Source: Anaerolineae bacterium
Lineage (GTDB): Bacteria; Chloroflexota; Anaerolineae; Aggregatilineales; Phototrophicaceae
Assembly: GCA_019912965.1 (NCBI GenBank)
Contig: JAIOHM010000048.1
Span: forward strand, 1 to 47,413
Reading direction: 5' to 3'
DNA: 47,413 nucleotides
Positions 8,905 to 16,642 of the stretch are shown here, in pieces (position 1 is the first letter of the stretch; each line of letters opens with the position of its first letter). A model generated the notes under the pieces. It saw only the letters and a list, made by a program, of their open reading frames with translations, did not search any database and had not been told where the DNA came from. The translations under genes and the position numbers were made by a program.

Positions 8905-9993
8905 ATGCTGGCAAAGATGCGGTTTTTGATCGTTTTGGTGTTAGTGGTCGTTTTGGCGGGCAGTGCCGCTGCACAGGAGGCAGAAGGTAGTATTCGGGTA
9001 GTGCAGATTGTGTACGAAAATGCGGACATCTGGATTGATGATGCCGCTGCTGTCGAGTCGTTGGGGTATTCTTTTACAACGGATTATCTCCCGTTGGCGG
9101 CAGGTACGCACAACATTACGGTTACACCTGCTGGTGAAGGCGCTGAGGCGGGCATCCGTCTTGATCTGGATGTTGAAGTTGACCACAGTTACGCCCTGAT
9201 TACGATGGTCGGAACTGAAACTGAAGCCGCCCATTTGATGGTCATCGACGAAACCACACAGCTAGGCGCGGTGGAACAAACGGGCAGCGATGCGATTATC
9301 GTTCAGAATGTGCCGGGTGCGCCGCCTGTGGATGTGCATTTTATTGATAAACTGGTAATTGAAGACCTTATTTATCCCGGTTACGGTGTGGCGGGTGCGC
9401 CGCTGGGTGCATTTATAGCGCGGGCGACACCGGCTGGCAACCCCGATGCGACCTTTTTCGAGGCCGATTATTTCGCGGTCGAGGGCACAACCGCACTGGC
9501 TTATCTGGCGGGGAGGTTCCCGGCGGACATCACCCGCTATTTCTTCGTGACCGGAACCGCTAATTTACGGGATTATCTGACAGCGCATACCGCGTTGGAA
9601 AACAGCAGTTTAACAACCTTCTTTGCCGCGCTCACGGCTTCTGGATTAGCCGATACTTTAGCCGATGAATCGGCGGGTGAACCTGCGTTTACGGTGTTCG
9701 CGCCCAACAACGCCGCCTTTGAAGCCCTACCAGAAGGAACATTAGCGGGATTGATGACCAATGCGGAAGCCCTGAAAACAGTCATTGGCTATCACATCAG
9801 CCCGACTTATGCCCTGCCACAATCCATCGTGGGCGAAAATACGCTGGAAACGCTGGCAGGTGTACCCCTGAATACCAGCATCGAGGCCGGGAAATCGTTC
9901 ACCATCAACGGCACGACGAACGTGCTGCTGCAAATGCGGATGGGGAACGGCGTGATTTATGTGGTGGACAGCGTACTGACTCCACCGGAATAA
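8905..9993 (+). CDS. Secreted DUF4397–fasciclin (FAS1) protein
   Basis: This 362-aa protein has a signal peptide (about 1-23, cleavage near SAAAQ). A DUF4397 region (about 28-215) contains the typical IRVVQIVYENADIWID and VVQNVPGAPPVDVHF-like repeats. A C-terminal FAS1 domain (about 225-360) has the FTVFAPNNAAFEALP and YHISP signatures. It is expected to be cell-surface or secreted, mediating adhesion or surface structure. GGAGCG precedes the ATG. Ferritin follows after 54 nt on the same strand, though co-transcription is uncertain. Confidence 0.9.
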   Translation: MLAKMRFLIVLVLVVVLAGSAAAQEAEGSIRVVQIVYENADIWIDDAAAVESLGYSFTTDYLPLAAGTHNITVTPAGEGAEAGIRLDLDVEVDHSYALITMVGTETEAAHLMVIDETTQLGAVEQTGSDAIIVQNVPGAPPVDVHFIDKLVIEDLIYPGYGVAGAPLGAFIARATPAGNPDATFFEADYFAVEGTTALAYLAGRFPADITRYFFVTGTANLRDYLTAHTALENSSLTTFFAALTASGLADTLADESAGEPAFTVFAPNNAAFEALPEGTLAGLMTNAEALKTVIGYHISPTYALPQSIVGENTLETLAGVPLNTSIEAGKSFTINGTTNVLLQMRMGNGVIYVVDSVLTPPE

Positions 9994-10047
9994 CTGCTAC
10001 TGGTTGCAGATTGGGTTACAATTCGCGCAACCATAGGAGGGTTAAAC

Positions 10048-10569
10048 ATGCTCAGTGAAAAAATGCAGGATGCGCTCAACGCGCAGATTAATGCCGAAAT
10101 GCTGGCGTCGTATAAATATCTGGCGATGGCGGCTTACTTCGAGGCGGAAAATCTGATTGGTTTCGCCAACTGGATGCACGTCCAATCGCAGGAAGAAAAT
10201 ACCCACGCCATGAAGTTCTATCATTACATCAAGGATCGCCGGGGGCGGGTGCTGTTACGCCCGCTGGATGGCCCAAAGAATGATTGGACATCGCCGTTGG
10301 AAGTCTTCCAAGCTGCCCTGCAACATGAGCAGTATGTGACGGGGTTGATTAACAACCTGATGGATTTAGCCATCAGCGAACGCGACCACGCGACCCAGAG
10401 TTTCCTGAAATGGTTCGTGGACGAACAGGTGGAAGAAGAATCCAACGTGGATGCGGTGATTCAGGATTTGAAGCGCGTCGGCTCATCGGCTGAAGGTGTG
10501 TTCTTCCTCGACCGTGAACTGGCGGGACGGACGGCTGAAGCCGAGGGTGAAGGCGAGGCGGCGGAATAG
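10048..10569 (+). CDS. ftnA: Non-haem ferritin
   Basis: This 173-aa four-helix-bundle ferritin stores iron by oxidising Fe(II) at a dinuclear centre and mineralising it inside a 24-mer. Ferroxidase and site-C ligands are at the positions of E. coli FtnA: E17, E50, H53, E94, Q127 and E130. The C-terminal acidic tail (AEAEGEGEAAE) is a small lineage-specific extension. A strong AGGAGG lies 7 nt before the ATG. An intergenic palindrome follows the stop. Confidence 0.95.
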   Translation: MLSEKMQDALNAQINAEMLASYKYLAMAAYFEAENLIGFANWMHVQSQEENTHAMKFYHYIKDRRGRVLLRPLDGPKNDWTSPLEVFQAALQHEQYVTGLINNLMDLAISERDHATQSFLKWFVDEQVEEESNVDAVIQDLKRVGSSAEGVFFLDRELAGRTAEAEGEGEAAE

Positions 10570-10577
10570 TTTTTAGC

Positions 10578-10603
10578 AGGGGCGACCGGACCCGGTCGCC
10601 CCT
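10578..10603. repeat. Intergenic palindrome, GGGGCGACC family
   Basis: A perfect 12-bp inverted repeat AGGGGCGACCGG/CCGGTCGCCCCT has a 2-nt loop, just after ferritin and before the end of the convergent dehydratase gene. It has no U-tract. A close relative is at 17573-17600. Confidence 0.85.
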
Positions 10604-10609
10604 ACCGGA

Positions 10610-11626
10610 TTACCGTCGTTCGGAGAGCAGTTTCAGGTCGGCATCGACCATCAGTCGGATAAGCTGTTCAAATGATGTGCGCGGTTCCCAGCCGAGGTCA
10701 TTTTTGGCGCGGCTGTAATCCCCACGCGAGGCGGCGATTTCTGTCGGGCGGTGGAAACGCTGATCGCTGACGACATGATCTTCCCAATTCAGCCCCGCCT
10801 GATTAAAAGCCACGCGGCACAAATCGCGCACGGTAAAGGCCGTATTGGTGGCGATCACATAATCGCGCGGCTGGTCGGCCTGAAGCATCAGCCACATGGC
10901 TTCTACATATTCTTTGGCGTAACCCCAATCGCGCACAGCATCCAGATTACCGATCTTCAGTTTGCCATCCTGCACCAGCGATTCGCCAACTTCGTTCAGC
11001 GGCGGATGCTTCACATTCAGCTTGATGCAAGCAGCGGCCATCGTCACTTTGCGGGTGACGAAGTGCAGCGAACGGCGTTCACTTTCGTGGTTGAACAGAA
11101 TCCCGCCGCAGGCAAACATGCCATATGACTCGCGGTAATTCATGGTCATCAGATGGGCGTACTGCTTGGCGATGCCGTAGGGGTTGTTCGCCAGAAATGA
11201 TGTGTTTTCGTCGCAGACTTCCTGCTCGATGCCGCCAAAAATTTCGCGGCTGGTGGCCTGATAATAACGGGCATCCGGTTTATGACGGCGCACGGCTTCC
11301 AGCATCCGTACTGTGCCGACACCTGTAATTTCGGCGGTGACAATCGGCTGCGTCCAGCTATCCGCCGGGACGGATTGGGCGGCGATGTTATACACCTCGT
11401 CCGGTTGATACTTGCTCACCAGATTGTTCAAACAGTCGGAGTCCATCAAATCGCCATATTCGAGGGTGATTTTGCCGATTAGCTGGCGAATGTTGGGGTA
11501 ATCATAATTGGTGGAACGGCGCGCCAGCCCGACGACGCGATAGCCCTTGCTCACCAGCAAGTCAGCCAGATAAGAGCCGTCCTGCCCGGTGATTCCTGTA
11601 ACCAGGGCGGTTTTGGAAGTGGTCAT
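10610..11626 (-). CDS. gmd: GDP-mannose 4,6-dehydratase
   Basis: This 338-aa extended short-chain dehydratase converts GDP-mannose to GDP-4-keto-6-deoxymannose, the precursor of fucose- or rhamnose-type sugars. It shows the Rossmann motif TGITGQDGSYLA (10-21), YGIAK (Y150, K154) and the GMD signatures NYRESYG and GILFNHES. The usual catalytic T-S-E appears as S126-R127-E128, keeping a hydroxyl and the Glu. No epimerase/reductase partner is adjacent; the WecA/epimerase/GT cluster lies 4 kb away. AAGGA precedes the ATG, with an extended -10 upstream. Confidence 0.88.
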   Translation of the reverse strand: MTTSKTALVTGITGQDGSYLADLLVSKGYRVVGLARRSTNYDYPNIRQLIGKITLEYGDLMDSDCLNNLVSKYQPDEVYNIAAQSVPADSWTQPIVTAEITGVGTVRMLEAVRRHKPDARYYQATSREIFGGIEQEVCDENTSFLANNPYGIAKQYAHLMTMNYRESYGMFACGGILFNHESERRSLHFVTRKVTMAAACIKLNVKHPPLNEVGESLVQDGKLKIGNLDAVRDWGYAKEYVEAMWLMLQADQPRDYVIATNTAFTVRDLCRVAFNQAGLNWEDHVVSDQRFHRPTEIAASRGDYSRAKNDLGWEPRTSFEQLIRLMVDADLKLLSERR

Positions 11627-11655
11627 GAAGTCGTTTTCCTTTCGGTGACGGCCTC

Positions 11656-11664
11656 ATTATAACA
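11656..11664 (-). promoter_or_regulatory. Extended -10 promoter of the GMD gene
   Basis: On the minus strand the sequence reads TGTTATAAT, a perfect extended -10 element. The start site is expected near 11649, about 23 nt before the ATG. It sits just beyond the end of the upstream phosphatase gene. Confidence 0.55.
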
Positions 11665-12210
11665 TCACGGATTGGCGGCGAAACGTTCAAGTTGTTCACG
11701 TTGGCGGCGGTTGGGGCGGATGAATGGGCGGGCGGCACGGATTCGCGCCCATGCTTCCGCAGGGGTTAATCCGGTGCTGACCAGATAGGCAGCCGCCATT
11801 GTCGGTGCGCGACCCACCCCGCTGCGGCAGTGGACATAGACGCTCCCACCACGATTGATTTCTTCGTGAATAAAAGCCACGCCCTGCCGTAAATCTTCCA
11901 GTCTGGGCGGGGTATTATCCACCGTTGGCAGATATAAATAACGCTTTGGGGCGCGCCGCCCTTGCTTGTCGTCATATTCATCACGCAGGCTGACGATTGC
12001 TGTGACTCCGGCGGTCGTCAACCGTTCCAATCCGCGCCGCGTATGCTGCCCGCCGACGTATAATCCGGGTGCAACCCGTGTGAAGCGATGGGGTGAATTA
12101 CCCGCTGCCAACCGCCCAAAACGATCCATGAATTCCAGTGTGGTGTTGTAAACTCCGTAGCGTAGAATCTTACCGGGCAGGCGGCGCAGATGGTATAACA
12201 CTTTTTTCAT
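11665..12210 (-). CDS. Dual-specificity/lipid-type protein tyrosine phosphatase
   Basis: This 181-aa protein has the Cys-phosphatase loop HCRSGVGR (C128, R134) and a likely general acid Asp98 in VDNTPP. A basic N-terminal helix (MKKVLYHLRRLPGK) could touch membranes. The ATG at 12210 overlaps the lipid-kinase stop (ATGA), with GGAGG 7 nt upstream, which supports coupled translation. A longer frame upstream exists but has no ribosome site. Pairing with a lipid kinase suggests a phospholipid substrate, as for the PTPMT1-type family; this is inferred, and a phosphoprotein substrate is equally possible. Confidence 0.88.
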   Translation of the reverse strand: MKKVLYHLRRLPGKILRYGVYNTTLEFMDRFGRLAAGNSPHRFTRVAPGLYVGGQHTRRGLERLTTAGVTAIVSLRDEYDDKQGRRAPKRYLYLPTVDNTPPRLEDLRQGVAFIHEEINRGGSVYVHCRSGVGRAPTMAAAYLVSTGLTPAEAWARIRAARPFIRPNRRQREQLERFAANP

Positions 12211-13103
12211 AGAGCCTCCGGCACAATCACCCGAATGGCTTGCGGAAGAATATGAGCGGTTAGTGGTGTGGGGTCGATGATTTCGCCATCGCATTCGACG
12301 TTTTGCGGTGGCTCGGCGGTGACAGTGACTTGTTTTGCCTGCCAGTGATACAGCGGTTGGGAAAATCCGGCGGCACTGGCAGCGACCGAAAGCAGCGAAC
12401 CCAAATTAACGCTTTGAATCACGATTACATCCAGCAGGCCATCACTCACATCAATGGCTGAAGTGAGCGAGAGTCCCGGCAATCCGAGGCTGCCCGAATT
12501 GGCAACCAGACAGATCATCCCTTCGACTTCTTCTTGCCTGTCATCGAGTTGAATTTGATAGCGAGAGGGTTTGGCGTCCGGCAGGGCGCGCAAGGCGGAA
12601 AGCAAATAAGCCAGATTGCCGAGGCGATTCTTTTCTTCGCGTTCTGCGCCTTTGGTCATCTCCGCCGTGAAGCCGATGGTGGCACGGAGCATAAACAGGC
12701 GATCATCGCCAAGTTGCCCCATATCGACCGGGCGCAGTTTGCCCCCGCCGCAGAGGAGCGCAACCGCTTCTGAAAGATCAGACGGAATGCCGAGTTCGAT
12801 GGACATCACATTAGCCGTTCCACCGGGAAAAATAGCTAACGGCACATCGCTGCCCAGCAAACCGCTGGCAACTTCCGCCACTGTGCCATCGCCACCAAAG
12901 GCAGCGACCACATCCGCACCCGCAGCAACCGCTTCCTGCGCGAGGCGCGTTCCATCACCGGCTTTCTTGGTGATGAATACATCCCAGTCAATTCCGGCTT
13001 CCTGAAGGGCGCGGTTGAAAATTTGCAGGAAGGGTTGATCCTGCCCAGCAGCCGGATTGATGATGATATGAAGGCGTTTGAAGGATAGGGGTGTTTTATT
13101 CAT
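12207..13103 (-). CDS. Diacylglycerol/sphingoid lipid kinase (DagK/YegS family)
   Basis: This 298-aa protein transfers ATP phosphate to a lipid such as diacylglycerol. It has the N-terminal nucleotide site INPAAGQ (15-21), GGDGT (70-74) and PGGTANVMS (93-101), plus a beta-rich C-terminal domain ending near VECDGE. Its length matches the YegS/DgkB family. It is translationally coupled to the downstream phosphatase. There is no Shine-Dalgarno sequence, and an extended -10 ends only 6 nt before the ATG, which suggests a leaderless transcript. Confidence 0.92.
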   Translation of the reverse strand: MNKTPLSFKRLHIIINPAAGQDQPFLQIFNRALQEAGIDWDVFITKKAGDGTRLAQEAVAAGADVVAAFGGDGTVAEVASGLLGSDVPLAIFPGGTANVMSIELGIPSDLSEAVALLCGGGKLRPVDMGQLGDDRLFMLRATIGFTAEMTKGAEREEKNRLGNLAYLLSALRALPDAKPSRYQIQLDDRQEEVEGMICLVANSGSLGLPGLSLTSAIDVSDGLLDVIVIQSVNLGSLLSVAASAAGFSQPLYHWQAKQVTVTAEPPQNVECDGEIIDPTPLTAHILPQAIRVIVPEAL

Positions 13104-13109
13104 GAGGGG

Positions 13110-13118
13110 ATTATAGCA
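13110..13118 (-). promoter_or_regulatory. Extended -10 promoter giving a leaderless lipid-kinase mRNA
   Basis: The minus strand reads TGCTATAAT. The hexamer ends at 13110 and the ATG starts at 13103, so the normal 6-8 nt offset puts the start site on or next to the A of ATG. Confidence 0.55.
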
Positions 13119-13155
13119 GATCAGATGCTTTTGGCGTTTTGCCGTTGGCTGGCAG

Positions 13156-13164
13156 TGCTATAAT
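13156..13164 (+). promoter_or_regulatory. Extended -10 promoter of the small protein/HNH module
   Basis: TGCTATAAT is identical to the divergent lipid-kinase promoter 38 nt away. A weak TTTTGC -35 lies at 13137-13142 (spacing 16). The start site is near 13171, about 31 nt before the chosen ATG. Confidence 0.6.
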
Positions 13165-13201
13165 GCATTCATCCGGGTTCATTGTGATGAGGCCAAGATC
13201 G

Positions 13202-13453
13202 ATGGCACTGCCCAATATCATGTCACCTTATGACAGCTTGATTGATTTTCTGGTTGAAAAAGCAACACCCCAGGAAATTCTGGAATACAAAGCCTCCGAA
13301 ATTGAACAGGCGCGTGCAGACGAATTGACTGCGAAAAATAAGGCTGGCACTTTGACCGATGAAGAACGAGAAGAACTCCGGCGCATGGCAGAAGTGGAAA
13401 CGCTGGTGCATTTGCTCAAAGCCCGCGCGTTGGTAGCCCTGAAACAACTATGA
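13202..13453 (+). CDS. Small helical protein paired with HNH nuclease
   Basis: This 83-aa, highly charged, predicted all-helical protein (MSPYDSLIDFLVEK..., then GTLTDEEREELRRM) has no TM segment and no recognised catalytic motif. GAGG lies 9 nt before the ATG at 13202; an inner ATG at 13220 is also possible. The stop overlaps the HNH start (ATGA), implying fixed stoichiometry. Small helical proteins directly upstream of this HNH type recur in cyanobacteria and Chloroflexota as I recall. An antitoxin or specificity role is inferred. Confidence 0.75.
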   Translation: MALPNIMSPYDSLIDFLVEKATPQEILEYKASEIEQARADELTAKNKAGTLTDEEREELRRMAEVETLVHLLKARALVALKQL

Positions 13454-13857
13454 AGCGTGTTTCAGAACTTGTTCGCAATCAAGTTAAGGAACGCGCGAAT
13501 GGTCGCTGTGAATACTGCCGTCTTCCAGAAGAAGTTGCCCGTTTAAGTCATCAGGTGGATCATATTGTGCCGCCGCGTCACAGTGGTTCAAATGAACCTG
13601 ATAATCTGGCTTGGGCTTGTTTCCGTTGTAACAACAATAAAGGTACAGACATCAGCACAATCGATGTTGAAACCAATCAACTCGTTCGACTGTATAACCC
13701 ACGCACTCAACAATGGGACGATCATTTTATGATCGAAGATACAGGTCATATAGTTGGCAAAACCCCACAAGGTAGATCCACAGCTCGTTTACTCGACATG
13801 AATAATGACAATGAAGTTGAAGTACGCGGCTTATTAGTCAGAACAGGGTTGTGGTAA
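13450..13857 (+). CDS. HNH endonuclease
   Basis: This 135-aa protein has a zinc-ribbon HNH core: C20xxC23 (GRCEYC), the DHIVP motif (D37-H38), N52, and C57xxC60 followed by NNNKG. The C-terminal half (about 70-135) contains VRLYNPRTQQWDDHF, seen in a family of stand-alone HNH proteins of unknown physiology. It probably nicks or cuts double-stranded DNA. It is the second gene of a two-gene unit with a dedicated promoter. There is no adjacent methylase, integrase or phage gene, so classical restriction or homing is not supported. Confidence 0.88.
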   Translation: MKRVSELVRNQVKERANGRCEYCRLPEEVARLSHQVDHIVPPRHSGSNEPDNLAWACFRCNNNKGTDISTIDVETNQLVRLYNPRTQQWDDHFMIEDTGHIVGKTPQGRSTARLLDMNNDNEVEVRGLLVRTGLW

Positions 13858-13891
13858 ATTATTCCTGTTTAACCGATCGTCAGTCCCTCAT

Positions 13892-15292
13892 TCATCCGTT
13901 ATTTTCCGGCGGTTCGGTGTGGATGGTGACGCGCTCTATCTGCGGCATTTCGGCGCGCAGCAAGGTTTCGGCGGATTCGGCGATGCGGTGAGCAGCATCA
14001 ACGGTGATCTGCGCCGGAAGCGTGACGTGCAAAGTCAGGGTGAAACCATTCTGCCCCGGATAGACACGCAATTGATGCCATTCAGCGTGGGGATAATGCC
14101 CCATCAACAAATCCAGCGCCAAGCGCTTTAGACGTTGAGCGGTTTCATCGGGGGTTTCCGGGATGGTCGGCAAGGCAGTGAGTGCGGGTTCAATATGGGT
14201 AACGACCTCGGCAACATCTGGCAACGCTGCCTGTACCTCCTGCTCCAACCGGGTAACACGTTCATGGGCCGCGCCCAGTGTTTGCCCCGGCGGGACTTCC
14301 ACATGCATCTCAATCAACTTGCCGCGTTCGCCATCGCTGACCCGGACTTCGTGAGTCCCCAATCCGAGGGCATCCGCACGGGCGCGGGCAAGGAGGGAAT
14401 AATCTTTATCGCCATTTTCAGCAGGTACAAAATGCACTTCGACCTCGGCTAACCCCTCGATATGCTGACCGAGTTTCTGGCGAATGGCATCGGCTATAGC
14501 GGCAGTGTGGTCGGCGGTCATTTCCGGCGCAACCTGCACATCAATATCAATAAAGGCGGCGTCGGCTGGGCCTCGACTGCGGGCACGCACAACCTGTTCG
14601 ACTGAAGGCAGTTCCTCCGCCCAAGTCGTAAGCTGTTCGGGGGTATAGGGGGCAGTATCTACCAGCACACCACCAGCCCGACTCAGGACTTCCCATGCAG
14701 CCCGCACAATCAGCACAACAATCACCAATGCGGCGACGGTATCCGCCCACAGCCAGCCGAACACCACTACCAACACCATGCTCACCAGTACCGAAATGGT
14801 TACAAATACATCGGAACGGGTATGGGCGGCATCGGCGGTCAGCAGTTCGGAGTGCAGCCGCTTGCCTGCGCGGGCTTCGTAAGTGGTGACGAAGATATTC
14901 ACCAGCAGCGTGCCGATCATCACCACGAACGACAGCGGCGTAATTTCCGGCTGTGCTCCACCCCCGCCGAGACGGTCAAAGGCACTGGTGATAATTTCCC
15001 ACGCGGTGAACAGCAAAAACGCACCAATACCGAGCGCGGCGATGGTCTCAAAACGGCGGTGTCCATAAGGGTGGTCATCATCCGGGGGACGATCGGCAAG
15101 GCGGTTGGCGACCAGCGCCACCACATTGGATGACCCATCGACCATCGAATGAAAACCATCAGCCGTGATCGCCAGTACGCCCGTCACCAGACCAATGACT
15201 ACTTTGCTGACAGCAACCAGCACATTAAGCGCCAGTGTTATATACAGCACCCGGCGGACTTCCTGACGGGTATTGGGTTGTGGAGTGGTCAC
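13892..15292 (-). CDS. Cation diffusion facilitator metal transporter with extended C-terminus
   Basis: This 466-aa CDF protein exports divalent metals (Zn, Mn, Fe or Co) in exchange for protons. It has six TM helices, the TM2 metal site ADGFHSMVD (D45, H48, D52), HPYGHRRFE after TM2, and HTRSD in TM5. Typical CDFs are about 300 aa. Here residues about 205-466 appear to hold three successive ferredoxin-like cytoplasmic domains (about 205-290, 300-375, 390-466), each ending in a VxVHxxP- or THxEP-like strand. The start is GTG at 15292 with AAGGA upstream. Substrate metal cannot be assigned. Confidence 0.92.
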   Translation of the reverse strand: MTTPQPNTRQEVRRVLYITLALNVLVAVSKVVIGLVTGVLAITADGFHSMVDGSSNVVALVANRLADRPPDDDHPYGHRRFETIAALGIGAFLLFTAWEIITSAFDRLGGGGAQPEITPLSFVVMIGTLLVNIFVTTYEARAGKRLHSELLTADAAHTRSDVFVTISVLVSMVLVVVFGWLWADTVAALVIVVLIVRAAWEVLSRAGGVLVDTAPYTPEQLTTWAEELPSVEQVVRARSRGPADAAFIDIDVQVAPEMTADHTAAIADAIRQKLGQHIEGLAEVEVHFVPAENGDKDYSLLARARADALGLGTHEVRVSDGERGKLIEMHVEVPPGQTLGAAHERVTRLEQEVQAALPDVAEVVTHIEPALTALPTIPETPDETAQRLKRLALDLLMGHYPHAEWHQLRVYPGQNGFTLTLHVTLPAQITVDAAHRIAESAETLLRAEMPQIERVTIHTEPPENNG

Positions 15293-15321
15293 AGGGCATC
15301 CTTACTTGATGAGCAAATACA

Positions 15322-15339
15322 GACACGTTTGTTCGTGTC
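15322..15339. repeat. Intergenic palindrome, GGGACACG family
   Basis: GACACG and CGTGTC flank a 6-nt loop, followed by CCT. A longer relative is at 24526-24547. It lies in the divergent gap between the CDF and WecA-type genes (15293-15512), which otherwise holds only a possible TATACT -10 at 15480-15485. Confidence 0.7.
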
Positions 15340-15512
15340 CCTATACGCATGGTACGGTGTTTCCAGTGCTTTCGACAACCGGGAACAGGGGATTTAGACG
15401 GGTTTCATCGGTGCATGAGCGGTGGGTAAAAATCGGTTGAAGCGGGTACTTGCACCTTAATTCACCTGCTCTTTTGGGTTATACTCGCATGGAAGATAGA
15501 AAGCAGGTGTTG

Positions 15513-16568
15513 ATGGATGCGATGCAATTTGTGCCAATATTGGTGGTGGGCTTTGCCGCCTCGTTGGGGCTGACTCCCCTTTCCCGGCAGATTGCCATGC
15601 GTCTGGGCGTGGTCGATAAACCCAATCAGCGCAAAATTCACCAAGATCACAAGCCGCTGATGGGCGGACTGGCGATTTATCTGGCACTGGCGCTTTCGCT
15701 GCTGCTGTTCAGCCCGCCGCAGCATTTGCGCGAACTGGGCGGCATTCTGGCTGGGGCGGCGTTTCTGGCGCTGGTCGGCTTGCTAGACGACCGTTACAAC
15801 CTCGGCATCCGCATCCGGTTGGCCGCCATGATCGTGGCGGCGCTGGGGTTGGTGGCCGTCGGCATCCAAATCCAACTGTTTAACAACCCGTTGATCGATA
15901 TTCCGCTGACGATTTTATGGGTCGTGACGATCATCAACGCCACCAATTTTATGGATAATATGGACGGCCTGACCGCTGGATTCAGCGCGGTTTCTGCCGG
16001 ATTCATCATGGTGATCGCCTTTATGCAAGGGCTGACGCTGGTGAGCAGTCTGGCGGCGGCCTTGATGGGCAGCGCGATTGGCTTCCTGATTTATAACTTC
16101 AACCCATCCAGCATTTTTATGGGCGATATGGGTGCGCTGGTGTTGGGATTTATACTGGCGGTGTTGGGCATCAAACTGAAGTTCAACAGCCCGCCGAATG
16201 CGACGTGGATGGTGCCGATTCTAGTGCTGGCGCTGCCGCTGTTTGATATAACGCTGGTGGTGGTTACACGCCTTTTGGAAGGCCGTTCGCCCGCGCAGGC
16301 CGGGAAAGACCATACTTCGCATCGTTTAATGAGCATCGGTTTCAGTCAGCGGCAAACAATTTTTATCCTGTATGGGGCGTGTTTGCTGTTCGGGACACTC
16401 GGTTTGCTGGTGAGCGCAGCCCCGCTGGATATTGCCTTCAAGTTGGGCATGGCCGGGCTTGTCATTCTGGGAACGCTGTTCGCGCTGATGATGTGGGTAC
16501 GCTGGCGTTATCAGGAGCGGGTTCAGTCGGAAACTGTCAGCCATCAATCGAAAACTGATGGCAGCTAA
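15513..16568 (+). CDS. Undecaprenyl-phosphate GlcNAc/MurNAc-pentapeptide-type phosphotransferase (WecA/MraY family)
   Basis: This is a polytopic membrane protein of about 351 aa with roughly ten TM helices. It attaches a sugar-1-phosphate from a UDP-sugar to undecaprenyl phosphate, the first step of surface polysaccharide or wall polymer assembly. Motifs are RKIHQDHKPLMGG, LVGLLDDR, NATNFMDNMDGLTAG and IFMGDMGAL. The region right after the last TM is short. GCAGGTG upstream favours ATG 15513; ATG 15489 is an alternative. The epimerase and glycosyltransferase downstream support an exopolysaccharide role (WecA/TagO) rather than MraY. Confidence 0.88.
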   Translation: MDAMQFVPILVVGFAASLGLTPLSRQIAMRLGVVDKPNQRKIHQDHKPLMGGLAIYLALALSLLLFSPPQHLRELGGILAGAAFLALVGLLDDRYNLGIRIRLAAMIVAALGLVAVGIQIQLFNNPLIDIPLTILWVVTIINATNFMDNMDGLTAGFSAVSAGFIMVIAFMQGLTLVSSLAAALMGSAIGFLIYNFNPSSIFMGDMGALVLGFILAVLGIKLKFNSPPNATWMVPILVLALPLFDITLVVVTRLLEGRSPAQAGKDHTSHRLMSIGFSQRQTIFILYGACLLFGTLGLLVSAAPLDIAFKLGMAGLVILGTLFALMMWVRWRYQERVQSETVSHQSKTDGS

Positions 16569-16607
16569 ATCATCTCAATTCACTAACCATTTCTCATGAG
16601 CGCAAAA

Positions 16608-16642
16608 GCTGAAGGCTAACAGCGAATGGCGAATAGCTACGT
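16608..16642 (+). repeat. Heptamer array overlapping the epimerase start codon
   Basis: Contiguous 7-nt units GCTGAAG, GCTAACA, GCGAATG, GCGAATA and GCTACGT. The start codon (16626-16628) is the end of the third unit, so the first codons are made of repeat. The last codons of the upstream gene (AAACTGT and AAACTGA 21 nt apart at 16531-16558) show a weaker 7-nt phase. Confidence 0.7.

Noticed and set aside
13450..13857. The HNH gene as part of an intron, phage or restriction system
   Set aside because: No group I/II intron features, phage genes, integrase or methylase are nearby.
15450..15512. A longer N-terminus for the WecA/MraY-type protein
   Set aside because: It runs through the likely promoter, and family members start at the first TM helix.
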